A DNA stretch of 64,000 nucleotides from Bacteriovorax sp. BAL6_X (GCF_000443995.1 NZ_AUMC01000006.1:310001-374000); one strand, 5' to 3'. Counted from the stretch's first letter, positions 35,661 to 45,439 are shown. A program made the numbers and translations. Notes: generated by a model not told the origin, from the sequence alone.

Positions 35661-36869
35661 ATGGCCATATTTGATTACAAAGGTATTGATCGCACCGGTA
35701 CTGAAAAGAAAGGTAATATCACAGCAGAAAACGAACAGGCAGCAAAGGCCAAGATTCGTGCACAAGGTATTATGCTTACAGCGATTAAAGAACATAAGTC
35801 TTCTAGTAAGGCTTCTTTTGAACTAAATTTCGGAAGTACCGTTTCAATCAACGATCTCTCTCTCATGACAAGACAGCTGGCCACTCTTGTCAAAGCAAGG
35901 ATTCAAATTGTCGAGGCCTTTAACGCCCTCATTGAACAATGTGAGAACCCGAAACTTAAAGTTGTCCTTTCAGAGATTCGTCAAAAAGTTAATGAAGGTA
36001 GCTCCCTTGCTTCAGCTTTTTCTGACTACCCTAAAATCTTTGATCATATCTATGTCAACATGGTTGAGGCCGGTGAACAGTCTGGAACATTAGACATCGT
36101 TCTTCTTCGTCTTGCAGAATTTACAGAAGCTCAAGTTAAATTAAAAAATAAAGTCAAAGGTGCCATGATGTATCCAATCATCATGCTTCTTGTTGGTGCT
36201 CTTGTTATGGGTGTCATTCTCGTACTGGTAATTCCGAAGATTACAAAAATCTTTGTTTCCATGAAAAAAGAATTACCATTACCAACTAAGATCTCAATTT
36301 GGTTATCTGGTTTTCTACAACAGTATTGGTGGGCCGTAATTATTGGAGCTTTCGGGCTTTACTGGCTATTTAATCGCTATATCAATACCAAAAATGGTCG
36401 CGCGAAATGGGACTACGTTACTTTAAAACTTCCAGTCTTTGGCTCACTTATCACAATGGTGAACGTCTCACGCTTTGCTTCAACACTAGCAACACTTTTA
36501 AATTCAGGCGTTCCTATTCTTGCTTCCATGAAGATTGTCAAAAACCTAATCGGAAATGTCCATATGCAAGATGCAATCGAAAGTGCTCGTGTTAATATAT
36601 CGGAAGGTTCTTCCATGGCAGCGCCCCTTGCACAATCAGGATACTTCCCTATCATGGTTACCCATATGATTAGTTTAGGTGAGAAATCAGGTGAACTCGA
36701 ACCAATGCTTAACATCATTGCAGAAAACTACGAAGATCAGGTAGAATCTAAATTGAGTGGGTTAACATCTGTACTCGAACCAATTATGATGGTCGGAATG
36801 GGTGGAGCCGTTGCCTTCATTGTTATGTCAGTTGTCGTACCGATGATGGAACTAAACTCAATCAATTAA
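35661..36869 (+). CDS. gspF: Type II secretion inner-membrane platform protein GspF
   Basis: 402 aa with the GspF/PilC arrangement of two repeated helical cytoplasmic domains and three membrane helices (~residues 170-192, 215-235, 370-395). The N-terminal MAIFDYKGIDRTGTEKKG matches the family start, and repeated motifs such as MVEAGEQSGTL and MISLGEKSGELEPML are conserved. It connects the GspE ATPase to pseudopilin assembly. It begins 17 bases after gspE. Confidence 0.96.
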   Translation: MAIFDYKGIDRTGTEKKGNITAENEQAAKAKIRAQGIMLTAIKEHKSSSKASFELNFGSTVSINDLSLMTRQLATLVKARIQIVEAFNALIEQCENPKLKVVLSEIRQKVNEGSSLASAFSDYPKIFDHIYVNMVEAGEQSGTLDIVLLRLAEFTEAQVKLKNKVKGAMMYPIIMLLVGALVMGVILVLVIPKITKIFVSMKKELPLPTKISIWLSGFLQQYWWAVIIGAFGLYWLFNRYINTKNGRAKWDYVTLKLPVFGSLITMVNVSRFASTLATLLNSGVPILASMKIVKNLIGNVHMQDAIESARVNISEGSSMAAPLAQSGYFPIMVTHMISLGEKSGELEPMLNIIAENYEDQVESKLSGLTSVLEPIMMVGMGGAVAFIVMSVVVPMMELNSIN

Positions 36870-36916
36870 GCTTTTTTAGAGGATATAAAAAAAGAAGACA
36901 TTTAAGGAGATTTTAA

Positions 36917-37372
36917 ATGAAGAACAATTTTTTAAAGCGCCAAGTAATGAAGAGTCAGGCCGGGATGACACTAATTGAAATCCTAATTGCCCTTACCCTA
37001 ATTTCACTAATGGGGACATTTATTGCAGGTAAGGTATTCGACTCACTAGAAGAAGGTCGTGTAAAGTCAGCAAACATTCAAATGAAGTCACTTGAGTCAC
37101 TACTTAAAGACTTTAGAAGAAAGTGTAACTTCTACCCAACATCAGAAATGGGATTAGACTCACTTATTTCAAAGCCGTCTGGGGGACGCGAGTGTAAGAA
37201 TTATCCACCAAATGGATTTATCGATGCAGATGAAATTCCATTAGATCCATGGGATATGGAGTATGTGTATACTTCAGATGGAAAGACTTACAATATCATG
37301 TCTTATGGTAATGATAACGAAGAAGGTGGAGAAGGTTTCGCTGCCGATATCTATCTAAGAGACAAGAAGTAA
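36917..37372 (+). CDS. gspG: Major pseudopilin GspG
   Basis: 151 aa. A prepilin-peptidase site (SQAG/MTLIEILIA, with Glu at +5) is followed by the hydrophobic pilin helix. The C-terminal calcium-binding-type region typical of GspG is visible (IPLDPWDMEYVYTSDGKTYNIMSYG). It forms the body of the pseudopilus. AAGGAG lies eight bases before the ATG. The leader is relatively long (16 residues). No prepilin peptidase gene (gspO) is in the window. Confidence 0.96.
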   Translation: MKNNFLKRQVMKSQAGMTLIEILIALTLISLMGTFIAGKVFDSLEEGRVKSANIQMKSLESLLKDFRRKCNFYPTSEMGLDSLISKPSGGRECKNYPPNGFIDADEIPLDPWDMEYVYTSDGKTYNIMSYGNDNEEGGEGFAADIYLRDKK

Positions 37373-37396
37373 TTTAAATTAAAAGTCAGGGTAGTT

Positions 37397-38062
37397 ATGT
37401 ATAAGGCACATGGACAATCAGGTTTTACATTAATTGAAATTCTGGTATCCATGGCCTTAGCTTCCCTACTTCTATACATGGTTGCAGGATCAACCTTTTC
37501 CTCTCGCCGCAACCTTGATGATACGATTGAAAACATTGAACGTATTATTCGCTTCTCAAGTGATGAAGCGAGCTTAACAAATAAGTTCTTACGTGTAGGT
37601 TTTGATATTGAAGATATCGACCAAAAGCTTTCTCTCGAAATGGCCCAAAGTAATGACTTTGTTATCGATATGGACTCGACAAAGAATTATGATGACTTAA
37701 CAGAGGAAGAACAAAAAGAAGCAAATAAGCAAGGAAGATTTATGCCACTTCCCGACTTTGATGCGAACGAGTTTCGTCCAACAGGCGGAGTTCGTATTGT
37801 TGCCATAGGCAGTACCCTGACACAAAAATTGCACACAACTGGCAAACCATATGTCTACTTTTACCCCACAGGTGAGAAAGATTCTGTTATAATTATTCTT
37901 GCAACTGAAGATGAAATGGTCGCACTATCAACAGAGCCATATACTCAAGTAATCAATCGTGAATATGTAGGCCTTGAAGATGTGAACTTCTCTAGTGACG
38001 ACTATATTGAAAAACTAACAACAAGAGCAGAAGAACTTTATAACGAATGGTTAAGCAATTAA
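37397..38062 (+). CDS. gspH: Minor pseudopilin GspH-like
   Basis: 221 aa. Prepilin cleavage motif QSG/FTLIEILVSMA with a type-IV-pilin helix, then a globular domain. It has no striking similarity to GspH beyond the N-terminus. The symbol is given by position between gspG and gspI and by size. A Glu/Asp-rich stretch (DDLTEEEQKEANKQ) lies near 115-130. Its last 16 bases overlap the gspI start, indicating coupled translation. Confidence 0.82.
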   Translation: MYKAHGQSGFTLIEILVSMALASLLLYMVAGSTFSSRRNLDDTIENIERIIRFSSDEASLTNKFLRVGFDIEDIDQKLSLEMAQSNDFVIDMDSTKNYDDLTEEEQKEANKQGRFMPLPDFDANEFRPTGGVRIVAIGSTLTQKLHTTGKPYVYFYPTGEKDSVIIILATEDEMVALSTEPYTQVINREYVGLEDVNFSSDDYIEKLTTRAEELYNEWLSN

Positions 38063-38559
38063 AAAATAATTCAGGATTTACCCTCATAGAGGTTCTTATT
38101 GCGCTCGCAATATTCGCTGTTTTTATCACTTCATACATTACTGCCCAAGGTTTAAATATTACTGATTCAATGGAGATGCGTACCGAAATCACACTACGTG
38201 AATACGGCATCGAGAAGATGAATGAAATTCTAGCATATCCTCCAGAGCTAAAAGATAGCATCACACTAAAACCAGAGACTGGAAAATTTGAAAGTAACGA
38301 TAATATCAGCTATAGCGTCGAATGGAAGAATTTTACTGTTCCAGATTTTGAAAAAATTTCGGGATCGGAAACACCTGACGATGGTGATGACAGTAATAAT
38401 GCTATTCAAAAACAAATTTTTGGCGTTGTAAAAAAGAATCTTGAGAAGCTTCTTTGGCAAGTCAGTGTGACGGTTAAAGATGATACTACTGATGAAACAT
38501 TTACAATTAGTACATGGCTATCAAATGATAAGTATAAGGTGCAGATAAACGGACTCTAG
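38047..38559 (+). CDS. gspI: Minor pseudopilin GspI-like
   Basis: 170 aa. Cleavage site NSG/FTLIEVLIALAIF with Glu at +5. The short globular part has an Asp-rich loop near 110-125 (GSETPDDGDDSNN) and ends with a beta-strand region resembling GspI (STWLSNDKYKVQING). It overlaps gspH and lies six bases before gspJ. GspI, J and K form the tip complex that starts the pseudopilus. Confidence 0.85.
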   Translation: MVKQLKNNSGFTLIEVLIALAIFAVFITSYITAQGLNITDSMEMRTEITLREYGIEKMNEILAYPPELKDSITLKPETGKFESNDNISYSVEWKNFTVPDFEKISGSETPDDGDDSNNAIQKQIFGVVKKNLEKLLWQVSVTVKDDTTDETFTISTWLSNDKYKVQINGL

Positions 38560-38565
38560 GTTTTA

Positions 38566-39474
38566 ATGAAAGGCATAAAAAGAAATCATATTCACCAAAA
38601 TGAAAATGGCTTTACATTAATTGAAGTTCTTATCGCTATTGCCATTCTTTCTGTTCTTATGACGGCCATTTATACAATTGTTGACAGTAGTGTAAACACG
38701 AATGATCGAGTTACAAAAGAAGACCGAGAAAGACTTCAGCTAGAAATTGGAATGATGAGAATAGAAAGGGATATTGAGCTGATCAACTCTCCCCTATACT
38801 ATGAATCATCAAAGGCCGATGACAATAAGGCATTTGCTAAGGCCTATAATACATCACAGTCTCAATCCCAATCAAGACTTGGAAGTTCTAGTCAACAGCA
38901 GCAACAACAGCAGCAATCTAAAAATTATGTCATGACGACCCATCTATATAAGAATAAGAATTTTGACAATCTTTCAGCAGGTAATGTCCCTATTCCGATT
39001 ATATTGAATGAAGAAAAAGGCTCGTTGGTTTTTCTATCATCTGCTAACCGAAGACTTGTAAAAAATATGAAGCAGTCTAACTTAATGTGGGTACGCTACC
39101 GTGTCGTGACAACTTCGACGGAAGGCCAAGAGGAAGAAGAAAAGAATACTGAGGCCCCTTACTCACTTACCAGAACAATCATCCCTGTTGATATTTACAA
39201 TAAGGATCTCGACTGGGGGAAAGCCAAAGAATATCCAGTAATTGAAAATCTTAGAGACTTTTCATTTGAATTCTACAGTCCAGAAAAAGAAAAGTTTGTT
39301 TCGTCTCTTAGAGAGTTAAATAAACTTAGAAATACACCACGACTTATTCGTATGAATATCGATTATGTTTCAAAGAACGGAGATGAACTTCAACTTAACC
39401 GAACGATACGTGTTATGTGGCCAGAATTTAATTCTAGCGAAGACTTAAAGGAAAAGTATGACTTTAAAAAATAA
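38566..39474 (+). CDS. gspJ: Minor pseudopilin GspJ with a polyglutamine insert
   Basis: 302 aa. Cleavage motif ENG/FTLIEVLIAIAIL. The remainder matches GspJ in outline (VRYRVVTTST, then SLTRTIIPVD). It is longer than the usual ~200 aa. A low-complexity segment at ~100-125 contains eight consecutive Gln encoded by mixed CAA/CAG, flanked by Ser/Gln repeats. The end overlaps the gspK start by 17 bases. Tip-complex subunit. Confidence 0.9.
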   Translation: MKGIKRNHIHQNENGFTLIEVLIAIAILSVLMTAIYTIVDSSVNTNDRVTKEDRERLQLEIGMMRIERDIELINSPLYYESSKADDNKAFAKAYNTSQSQSQSRLGSSSQQQQQQQQSKNYVMTTHLYKNKNFDNLSAGNVPIPIILNEEKGSLVFLSSANRRLVKNMKQSNLMWVRYRVVTTSTEGQEEEEKNTEAPYSLTRTIIPVDIYNKDLDWGKAKEYPVIENLRDFSFEFYSPEKEKFVSSLRELNKLRNTPRLIRMNIDYVSKNGDELQLNRTIRVMWPEFNSSEDLKEKYDFKK

Positions 39475-40825
39475 GAAGACAATACTTAGAAATGAGTCAG
39501 GGATTGCCATTATCATGGTAACCACAGCAGTTGCTATATTAACAGTACTACTTGCACAGTTCACATATGAGACAAAACTCAACAAGATAAGAATTCAAGG
39601 ACAAGTAGATAAGGTTCAAGCTAAGCTTAATGCTGAAGCGGGTCTTCACTACGCTCTTTCAGTGCTGAAAGTTTACCGCGAAGCATGGAATAAACTTGAA
39701 GATAATACTTCTCTTCAGTCCACAATTTCAAAAAGCGATATCGAAGCAATTGCAACACAGCCTTTTATTGTCCCTATTCCAGTATCAACAGAGCTCAATG
39801 CACTACAAAAGAATGCCATTGCTGAATTTGAAAAAGAATCTCTTATTCAGGGATCAATTTCAGTAAGCCTAAGGCCAATCACAGGCTTTCTCAATCCAAA
39901 TACATTAAGAGTTATTAAGCCTGTAAATGGAAATTCTTCTCAGTCATCTTCGGGCCAAAGTGGACAAGATAGTTCATCAATTACTCCACACCAATTCATG
40001 GAGAAAACTTTCACAGATATGCTTGAGAGAACTTTTAGAAATGAGATTGAAAATAATGAAGACTTTGCGCTCCACTATTCAAACTTAGATCCAAAGCTAC
40101 TTGTAAAAGAATTAAAGTATTATGTTTCAGGCAAAGAAGATTACGAAGAGCCTGAAAAGGCCGATATTGAAAGAACTTATCAAAACCTTGGTGTGGAAGC
40201 AAAGCATGCAGCTTTTGAAACAGCTGATGAACTCTACTCTCTTGCTGGCTGGGATGATGAAATCGTAAATTTAATTAAGGATCGAATTTCTATTCACAAT
40301 GTCTCTGTAATAAATGTGAACGAAATTACGATTAATCAGCTTAAAGTACTTTTTCCAGAAATGTCAGATGTTGCTCTTGAAGAATTCTTTAAGTATCGCG
40401 ACGGAGATGAAGAAAATGGGACATCACCAAGTTCATTTAAGAGCGATAAAGATTTTAAAGAACTAATCACAAATCGAATTGGCGCAGTAGAATCTTCTGA
40501 CTTCGATAAGAGAATTAAAGAATTTGCCGATGCCGATATCATCATTGGAACAGGTGGGAAATTATTCAAATTAGAATCAATTGGAAGCTACGCCGATACG
40601 ATCTATAAACTGACTGCTTTTATCGACTTACCAATAAAGCCTCAGGCCCCATCAACGACGTCTCAAGGTCAAAGTGGACAGCAGGCCGGCGGCTCCCAAA
40701 ACCTAGATGATGACGACGACGGAGGTAATGGACAACAGCAGTCAGGATCAGCCTCTCAAGAACAAAAATCGACTGGAAAGAGCTACCTACTACGCCCTAG
40801 AGTTGTTGAAATACGCACTTACTAA
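39458..40825 (+). CDS. gspK: Minor pseudopilin GspK with Q/S/D-rich tail
   Basis: 455 aa. The pilin-type N-terminus ESG/IAIIMVTTAVAIL lacks Glu at +5, which is the normal hallmark of GspK, the pseudopilus tip subunit. The large alpha domain includes DELYSLAGWDDEIVNLIKDRI and INVNEITINQLKVLFP, as in other GspK proteins. Two low-complexity inserts occur: Ser/Gln-rich at ~165-180, and a Gly/Gln/Ser region with five consecutive Asp near 405-440. The end is 60 bases from gspL. Confidence 0.92.
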   Translation: MTLKNKKTILRNESGIAIIMVTTAVAILTVLLAQFTYETKLNKIRIQGQVDKVQAKLNAEAGLHYALSVLKVYREAWNKLEDNTSLQSTISKSDIEAIATQPFIVPIPVSTELNALQKNAIAEFEKESLIQGSISVSLRPITGFLNPNTLRVIKPVNGNSSQSSSGQSGQDSSSITPHQFMEKTFTDMLERTFRNEIENNEDFALHYSNLDPKLLVKELKYYVSGKEDYEEPEKADIERTYQNLGVEAKHAAFETADELYSLAGWDDEIVNLIKDRISIHNVSVINVNEITINQLKVLFPEMSDVALEEFFKYRDGDEENGTSPSSFKSDKDFKELITNRIGAVESSDFDKRIKEFADADIIIGTGGKLFKLESIGSYADTIYKLTAFIDLPIKPQAPSTTSQGQSGQQAGGSQNLDDDDDGGNGQQQSGSASQEQKSTGKSYLLRPRVVEIRTY

Positions 40826-40885
40826 TGGCAAATTTTTCATTCAAAAAAAAACAGCAAAGTTATTGAAATTTGGTAAAATAAATTT

Positions 40886-42463
40886 ATGAGTATTTTAGTA
40901 ATAGACTGTGGTGCCTACAGTATTAAATTTGTTGAAGGCCGAGTACACAAAAAAAGATTCATTATTGACGATATTGAAGAAGTTTTACTCGAAGATGTTC
41001 GTGGCCCTAGTGACCAAGAAGTCTCTGTACATGAACTTCAACAAAGAATTATCTCTGGTTTTTTAAAAGACCAACACTATAACGGTCGTATTATTACTCA
41101 ATTACCTAATGAGTTTTTAACGAATCGCTATCTTGATCTACCTGCTAAAAGCAAGAAAGATGCGGAATTAATGATCCCCTTCCAATTAGAAGAAGACTTA
41201 CCGTTTAATATCTCTGATACTCACTATATTGTTAATCTTTATAAAAAAATTAATGGCCAATTCTCTGCAATAGTTCAAATTGCGGAAAAGAGTGTATTTG
41301 CAACTTATCGAAACTTTCTACAGGCCTATCATACGGTACCTTCAAACTTAACTTCAGAACTTAGTGTTTACCAAAGTTTTGTTGAAGAAAAGAAGTTAGA
41401 ATCAAATGTTTGCATTCTCGATATCGGTCATCAAACGACGAAGGCCTACTTAATTTATAACGGTATAATCTATACGCATCATATTTCATATGTCGCAGGT
41501 GCGGCCATTGATGAGGCAATTTCTAAAACTTATAATATTGGTCCGGCCGAAGCTAGAATCTTCAAACATGAAAATAGCTTTTTCTTAACGAAGTCTCAAC
41601 TGGACAGCGTAACAAAAGAGCAACAAGACTTTGCTCTGATGATGCACCATACATTTAAAGATCTACTCTCTCAAATTGATCGCTGGTTATTGGGTCATCG
41701 AGTTAAAACGGGTCAAAGTATTGAACATATCTACTTAACTGGTGGATGTGCCAATATTAAGAATATAGATAATTATATTACAGAAAGACTGCATGTTAGT
41801 GTGTCACAATTTATGACACCAGGTCTTGAAAGAATGATATCTCCACAAGAGTACAACTCTCTAACATTGGCCTATACAATGGGTGTATCTAATACATTTA
41901 GAGAGCCAGCAAAGAACTTTTTCACAAAAGAATTCGCATCGGCATTAAAAGATGGGATTAAATTAGAAAATACAATATTTACTTTCTATCGTCTTGCTCT
42001 AGTCTGTCTCATACTGTGTGCTGGTTTTTTAGTAGAGTCACTCTATTTTGTAAACCGCGACATCAAAGCAACCGACAGAGAGATTAAGAAGCTTATTAAA
42101 TCGAGCGATCTTAATATTACAAAAAAGCAGGAAAGATATCTTAGAAAATCACCTGATAAATTAACAAAGATTATTAAGCAAAAAAATAAAGCGATAGAAG
42201 TTGATTTAAAAGTACTAGCTGGTGTGCCAAAGTCGAGTGCTCTTGCTAATCTACACACTGTCACAAGTGCAATTAAAAGAAATGAAGAAGTTTCCCTGAC
42301 AAAATACAAAGGTGATCTTAACTCTGGCTTTGCACAATTCCAAAGTAAGAGTGATCGCGATACGAAGCAGTTACTTAAAGTCCTTAAGGGCCTTAATGTA
42401 AACGATGCAAATATTGACGATACAAATAAAGATAAGATTACAATTAGCTTTAAAGGTAAATAA
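40886..42463 (+). CDS. gspL: Type II secretion protein GspL (actin-like cytoplasmic domain)
   Basis: 525 aa. The N-terminal ~340 residues have the actin/PilM-like fold (MSILVIDCGAYSIKFVEG, then NVCILDIGHQTTKAYLIYNG and IYLTGGCANIKNI). One membrane helix lies at ~373-392, followed by a periplasmic ferredoxin-like domain. GspL recruits the GspE ATPase. No ribosome site is evident; TAAAAT at 40874-40879 lies six bases before the ATG, so an internal leaderless promoter is possible. The end overlaps gspM (TAATG). Confidence 0.92.
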   Translation: MSILVIDCGAYSIKFVEGRVHKKRFIIDDIEEVLLEDVRGPSDQEVSVHELQQRIISGFLKDQHYNGRIITQLPNEFLTNRYLDLPAKSKKDAELMIPFQLEEDLPFNISDTHYIVNLYKKINGQFSAIVQIAEKSVFATYRNFLQAYHTVPSNLTSELSVYQSFVEEKKLESNVCILDIGHQTTKAYLIYNGIIYTHHISYVAGAAIDEAISKTYNIGPAEARIFKHENSFFLTKSQLDSVTKEQQDFALMMHHTFKDLLSQIDRWLLGHRVKTGQSIEHIYLTGGCANIKNIDNYITERLHVSVSQFMTPGLERMISPQEYNSLTLAYTMGVSNTFREPAKNFFTKEFASALKDGIKLENTIFTFYRLALVCLILCAGFLVESLYFVNRDIKATDREIKKLIKSSDLNITKKQERYLRKSPDKLTKIIKQKNKAIEVDLKVLAGVPKSSALANLHTVTSAIKRNEEVSLTKYKGDLNSGFAQFQSKSDRDTKQLLKVLKGLNVNDANIDDTNKDKITISFKGK

Positions 42464-43080
42464 TGACACAGAAAAGCGTATTTAAAGAAATTGATGTCGC
42501 TATTGATAAGCAAATTGAAGAAGCTAGGAACTCTGGTGTTTTTCAATCCTTTGCCGATCAACTTCGCTCTTTTTCAGAAACTGAACAAAAAATAATTAAC
42601 CAGGCCCTTTCTGGTCTAGTCATTATTATTCCTATTATCGCTCTAATTGGTGTTTTTATCTTTAGAACTATCAAAGTAAGTGACTTAAATACAAGAAAAG
42701 AATTAGAGCAGACAATAATAAGCTTTAAAGAAGGTAATATAAAGCTTAAGGCCCAAGAAGGCCCTATTGTTATCAATGAGGCTATTTATGAGAAGTCTGA
42801 TTTTATAAGCAAATTAAACAATGCAACTTCAAGGCTTAATATTAAAGGAAATCAACTTAATGTTGATGGTTTTCAAAAAGAAAACCTTGGTGGATCAATA
42901 AATCGAATTGAAACAAGTATCATGATTGAGAAATTCACAAATAAGGCATTCGTTGGACTCTTAAATGAACTTCACCGCAAGTTTAAAATTATAATCACAG
43001 AGATCGACCTTGAAAAAACAACAGATGGAAAATTCGTTTCAGGAAAGTTCCTTGTTGAGTTTTACGCAAAGGTTAATTAA
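42463..43080 (+). CDS. gspM: Type II secretion protein GspM
   Basis: 205 aa with an N-terminal cytoplasmic stretch and one membrane helix at ~48-70 (ALSGLVIIIPIIALIGVFIF). A periplasmic domain follows that would pair with GspL. Sequence conservation in this family is low, so the call rests on architecture and on the position between gspL and gspN, with start-stop overlaps on both sides. Confidence 0.82.
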   Translation: MTQKSVFKEIDVAIDKQIEEARNSGVFQSFADQLRSFSETEQKIINQALSGLVIIIPIIALIGVFIFRTIKVSDLNTRKELEQTIISFKEGNIKLKAQEGPIVINEAIYEKSDFISKLNNATSRLNIKGNQLNVDGFQKENLGGSINRIETSIMIEKFTNKAFVGLLNELHRKFKIIITEIDLEKTTDGKFVSGKFLVEFYAKVN

Positions 43081-44039
43081 TGCAAAATAACTTAGGTAAT
43101 CAAAAGAATAATATGAGCGAAGCAGCAGAACAAACAGATATTTATAAGATCAATAAGAAGACAATCTTTTTAATTTCTATCTTCTCCTTCTTGTCATTAT
43201 TTTTTGGTTTTATCTTTAACTTTTCTGTCGAAGACAAGATTATGAATCTCGTTTACGATGGACTAAGAAAGAATCGTAGCTGCCCTATTTACTATCAAAA
43301 TGCTAGTTTAAGCTACTTTTTGCCAGGGATTAATTTAAAAGAGATTGATATATCTTCTCGCTGTTTAAACTCACGCTCTGGAATTTTAATTTCAGAAGCT
43401 GATATTTCTCTAGGGCTGCCAAGCATTGCTCCAATGGGATTTACTTTCAATACTGAAATTAATAAGATCGCAGGACTTGATAATCAGATTAACGTTAAAT
43501 CAATTCATAATTTTTCAACTCAATACGTGAAGGTTGAAAATACAGTTATTAGCTTTGATGCTCTTGCTCCACTAATGAATAACTTTAAACTTGATGGAAC
43601 AATCAATCTAAATGCTCTTGTTAGCACAGACCTTAAGGCCATTAAGGATCTTGATATCTATCTAACGTCGAAAGACTTTTCAATTCCCACACAAGTAATA
43701 CAAAGTTTTGAATTACCAACTCTTGCAATTAACAATCTCTCTTTCAAGGCCCATTCTGAGGACGCTGGAGCAGTTGAAATTCAAGAGCTTATTATTGGGG
43801 ACAGCAACTCGCCTATTCGTGCAAATGCCAGTGGTACTATAACTCTTGATAAAAGAAATATCAGAAACTCTCGTCTTGATATCGAAGCACAGGTAAAGTT
43901 TACTCCTGAATTTATTGAAAGTTTTGCTATTATCAATCTTCTTCTAGGCAATGGAACTCCTGATGAGCAAGGTTTCTATCATATGAAAATTGATGGTACG
44001 CTTGGCCGTCCAAACACACCGAAAATGATTAAGCGCTAG
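43080..44039 (+). CDS. gspN: Type II secretion protein GspN-like
   Basis: 319 aa. One N-terminal membrane helix (residues ~25-45, IFLISIFSFLSLFFGFIFNF), then a beta-rich periplasmic domain of AsmA/GspN type. Visible features are CPIYYQNASLSYFLPGINL, a membrane-proximal beta repeat, and the C-terminal MKIDGTLGRPNTPKM, which resembles the GXPXXP-like GspN end. GspN is often found in the deltaproteobacteria-type operon. It overlaps gspM by its ATG and closes the operon, 35 bases before the prenyl synthase. Confidence 0.85.
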   Translation: MQNNLGNQKNNMSEAAEQTDIYKINKKTIFLISIFSFLSLFFGFIFNFSVEDKIMNLVYDGLRKNRSCPIYYQNASLSYFLPGINLKEIDISSRCLNSRSGILISEADISLGLPSIAPMGFTFNTEINKIAGLDNQINVKSIHNFSTQYVKVENTVISFDALAPLMNNFKLDGTINLNALVSTDLKAIKDLDIYLTSKDFSIPTQVIQSFELPTLAINNLSFKAHSEDAGAVEIQELIIGDSNSPIRANASGTITLDKRNIRNSRLDIEAQVKFTPEFIESFAIINLLLGNGTPDEQGFYHMKIDGTLGRPNTPKMIKR

Positions 44040-44074
44040 TTGACTAAAGGCCAACTTTAAAGCATCTTAATTCA

Positions 44075-45046
44075 ATGCAAAATCAATCTGTATTAGAGCT
44101 TAAAGAAGCAAGGCAGCAAATTGAAGCTGACCTAAAATTATTTATCGATCAGAATAATTATCAAAATTTCTTTAGTGAGATTTATGATTACTCCCTCTTG
44201 CCTGCTGGAAAGTTGTTTCGCCCTATGCTCGCTTATGCGACAGCTAAAGACTTTGGTATAGACTTTAATGAAGAAAGGCTTAGAAAGTCAGTTAAGAGCT
44301 TCTCATGTGCATTAGAAATTCATCATACATATACACTAATTCATGATGATATGCCTTGTATGGATGACGATGAATATCGCCGTGGACGATTATCAACTCA
44401 TGCAAAGTTTGGCCAATGGCAAGCACTCCTAGCAGGAGATGCACTTCAATCTCTTAGTTTTAATTTAATTAATAAGATTAACGTAAAGAATAAGTATGAA
44501 ATTTTAAATTATGCTCATTGGTGCTTAGGAGCAAAAGGCCTCATTCTTGGCCAGGCCCTAGACCTTGGTCACCACATGACTGAGAGCTTTAAGAACTTAA
44601 TCCTTACTCATAAATTGAAAACGGCACGTCTTATCCAACTCTCAATTGTAGGCCCTTATCTTTTTAATGATGAGGCAAACTTAGAAACGGCCAAAACACT
44701 ACACCGTCTCGGACACCATATGGGAATAGCCTTTCAGCTACTTGATGATCTTTGTGAGCTTGAAGATGAAGTTTTAAGTGAACATGAAGAGGCCATCAAT
44801 CCATGGAAAACGAGAGGACAGGACTGCTTTGTAGAATTACAATCTAACCTTGAGTATATGAAAGTATTTTTTGAAAAGTTCGCGTGCGAAAATATCCGTC
44901 TAGTATACGGAGAATATCTTGGAAAGATACTTGGTATTATCGAACCTAATAAAGAAACAATAACTGATCACTTAAATGTAGAGACAGGCACTAGGCCCGC
45001 CTCTTTAGATCCAATTATTTCTTTGTTGAATACTTTGACTCTTTAG
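44075..45046 (+). CDS. ispA: Polyprenyl (farnesyl/geranylgeranyl-type) diphosphate synthase
   Basis: The enzyme condenses isopentenyl diphosphate with allylic diphosphates, supplying quinone and undecaprenyl precursors. The first Asp-rich motif is in LIHDDMPCMDDDEYRRG; the second reads FQLLDDLCELED instead of the usual DDxxD, a small deviation. GKLFRPMLAYA and KTARLIQLS are also typical. At 323 aa the length fits short-chain IspA. The chain length of the product cannot be read reliably. It follows gspN by 35 bases and overlaps the convergent merR gene by 42 bases at its 3' end. Confidence 0.9.
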   Translation: MQNQSVLELKEARQQIEADLKLFIDQNNYQNFFSEIYDYSLLPAGKLFRPMLAYATAKDFGIDFNEERLRKSVKSFSCALEIHHTYTLIHDDMPCMDDDEYRRGRLSTHAKFGQWQALLAGDALQSLSFNLINKINVKNKYEILNYAHWCLGAKGLILGQALDLGHHMTESFKNLILTHKLKTARLIQLSIVGPYLFNDEANLETAKTLHRLGHHMGIAFQLLDDLCELEDEVLSEHEEAINPWKTRGQDCFVELQSNLEYMKVFFEKFACENIRLVYGEYLGKILGIIEPNKETITDHLNVETGTRPASLDPIISLLNTLTL

Positions 45047-45439
45047 GTTCAATTGATTAAGGATGCTCTTAGCTTGCTCAAGCTTATCTAAATCAATATT
45101 ATAATTTGCAACCTTTGATTTAGAAGACTTTACAGGCTTTGTATTTAATTTCTTCTTAGTAGCTCCACTAGTGTCTTTAGAAGGATCAAGTTGACCTCTT
45201 AAAACTAGTTTAGCTTTTTCAATAGTCATCTTCTCTTCAAATAAAAGGCCTTTAATTTTTGCCAGCATTTGAATATCTTTTTGTTCAAAAAGTTTTTGAC
45301 CAGTAGAAGAAACGAGAGGTGAAATTTCGTCAAATTCACTTTCCCAAAATCTTAATACGTATGGCTTTACACCAATAATTGAGCAAACTTCATCAAGTTT
45401 AAATAACGATTTCTGTGGAATCGATAATGTTTCTAGCAT
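45005..45439 (-). CDS. MerR-family transcriptional regulator
   Basis: 144 aa. The N-terminal winged helix-turn-helix is clear (LFKLDEVCSIIGVKPYVLRFWE, then KLFEQKDIQMLAKIKGLL). The C-terminal ~70 residues are Lys/Ser-rich and lack the metal-binding cysteines of MerR/CueR, so the effector is not metal-like. It begins one base after the ihfA stop, an ihfA-merR pair also seen in many Proteobacteria-related genomes. It overlaps ispA at the 3' end. Confidence 0.88.
   Translation of the reverse strand: MLETLSIPQKSLFKLDEVCSIIGVKPYVLRFWESEFDEISPLVSSTGQKLFEQKDIQMLAKIKGLLFEEKMTIEKAKLVLRGQLDPSKDTSGATKKKLNTKPVKSSKSKVANYNIDLDKLEQAKSILNQLNLKSQSIQQRNNWI

Noticed and set aside
37397-40825. Type IV pilus operon rather than type II secretion
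   Set aside because: The gene order C-D-E-F-G-H-I-J-K-L-M-N, a GspK without Glu+5 and a PDZ-containing GspC fit type II secretion; no pilT, pilB or pilQ set is present.
42043-42561. 172-codon minus-strand frame with hydrophobic stretches
   Set aside because: Antisense to gspL and gspM, which are supported by operon position and architecture.
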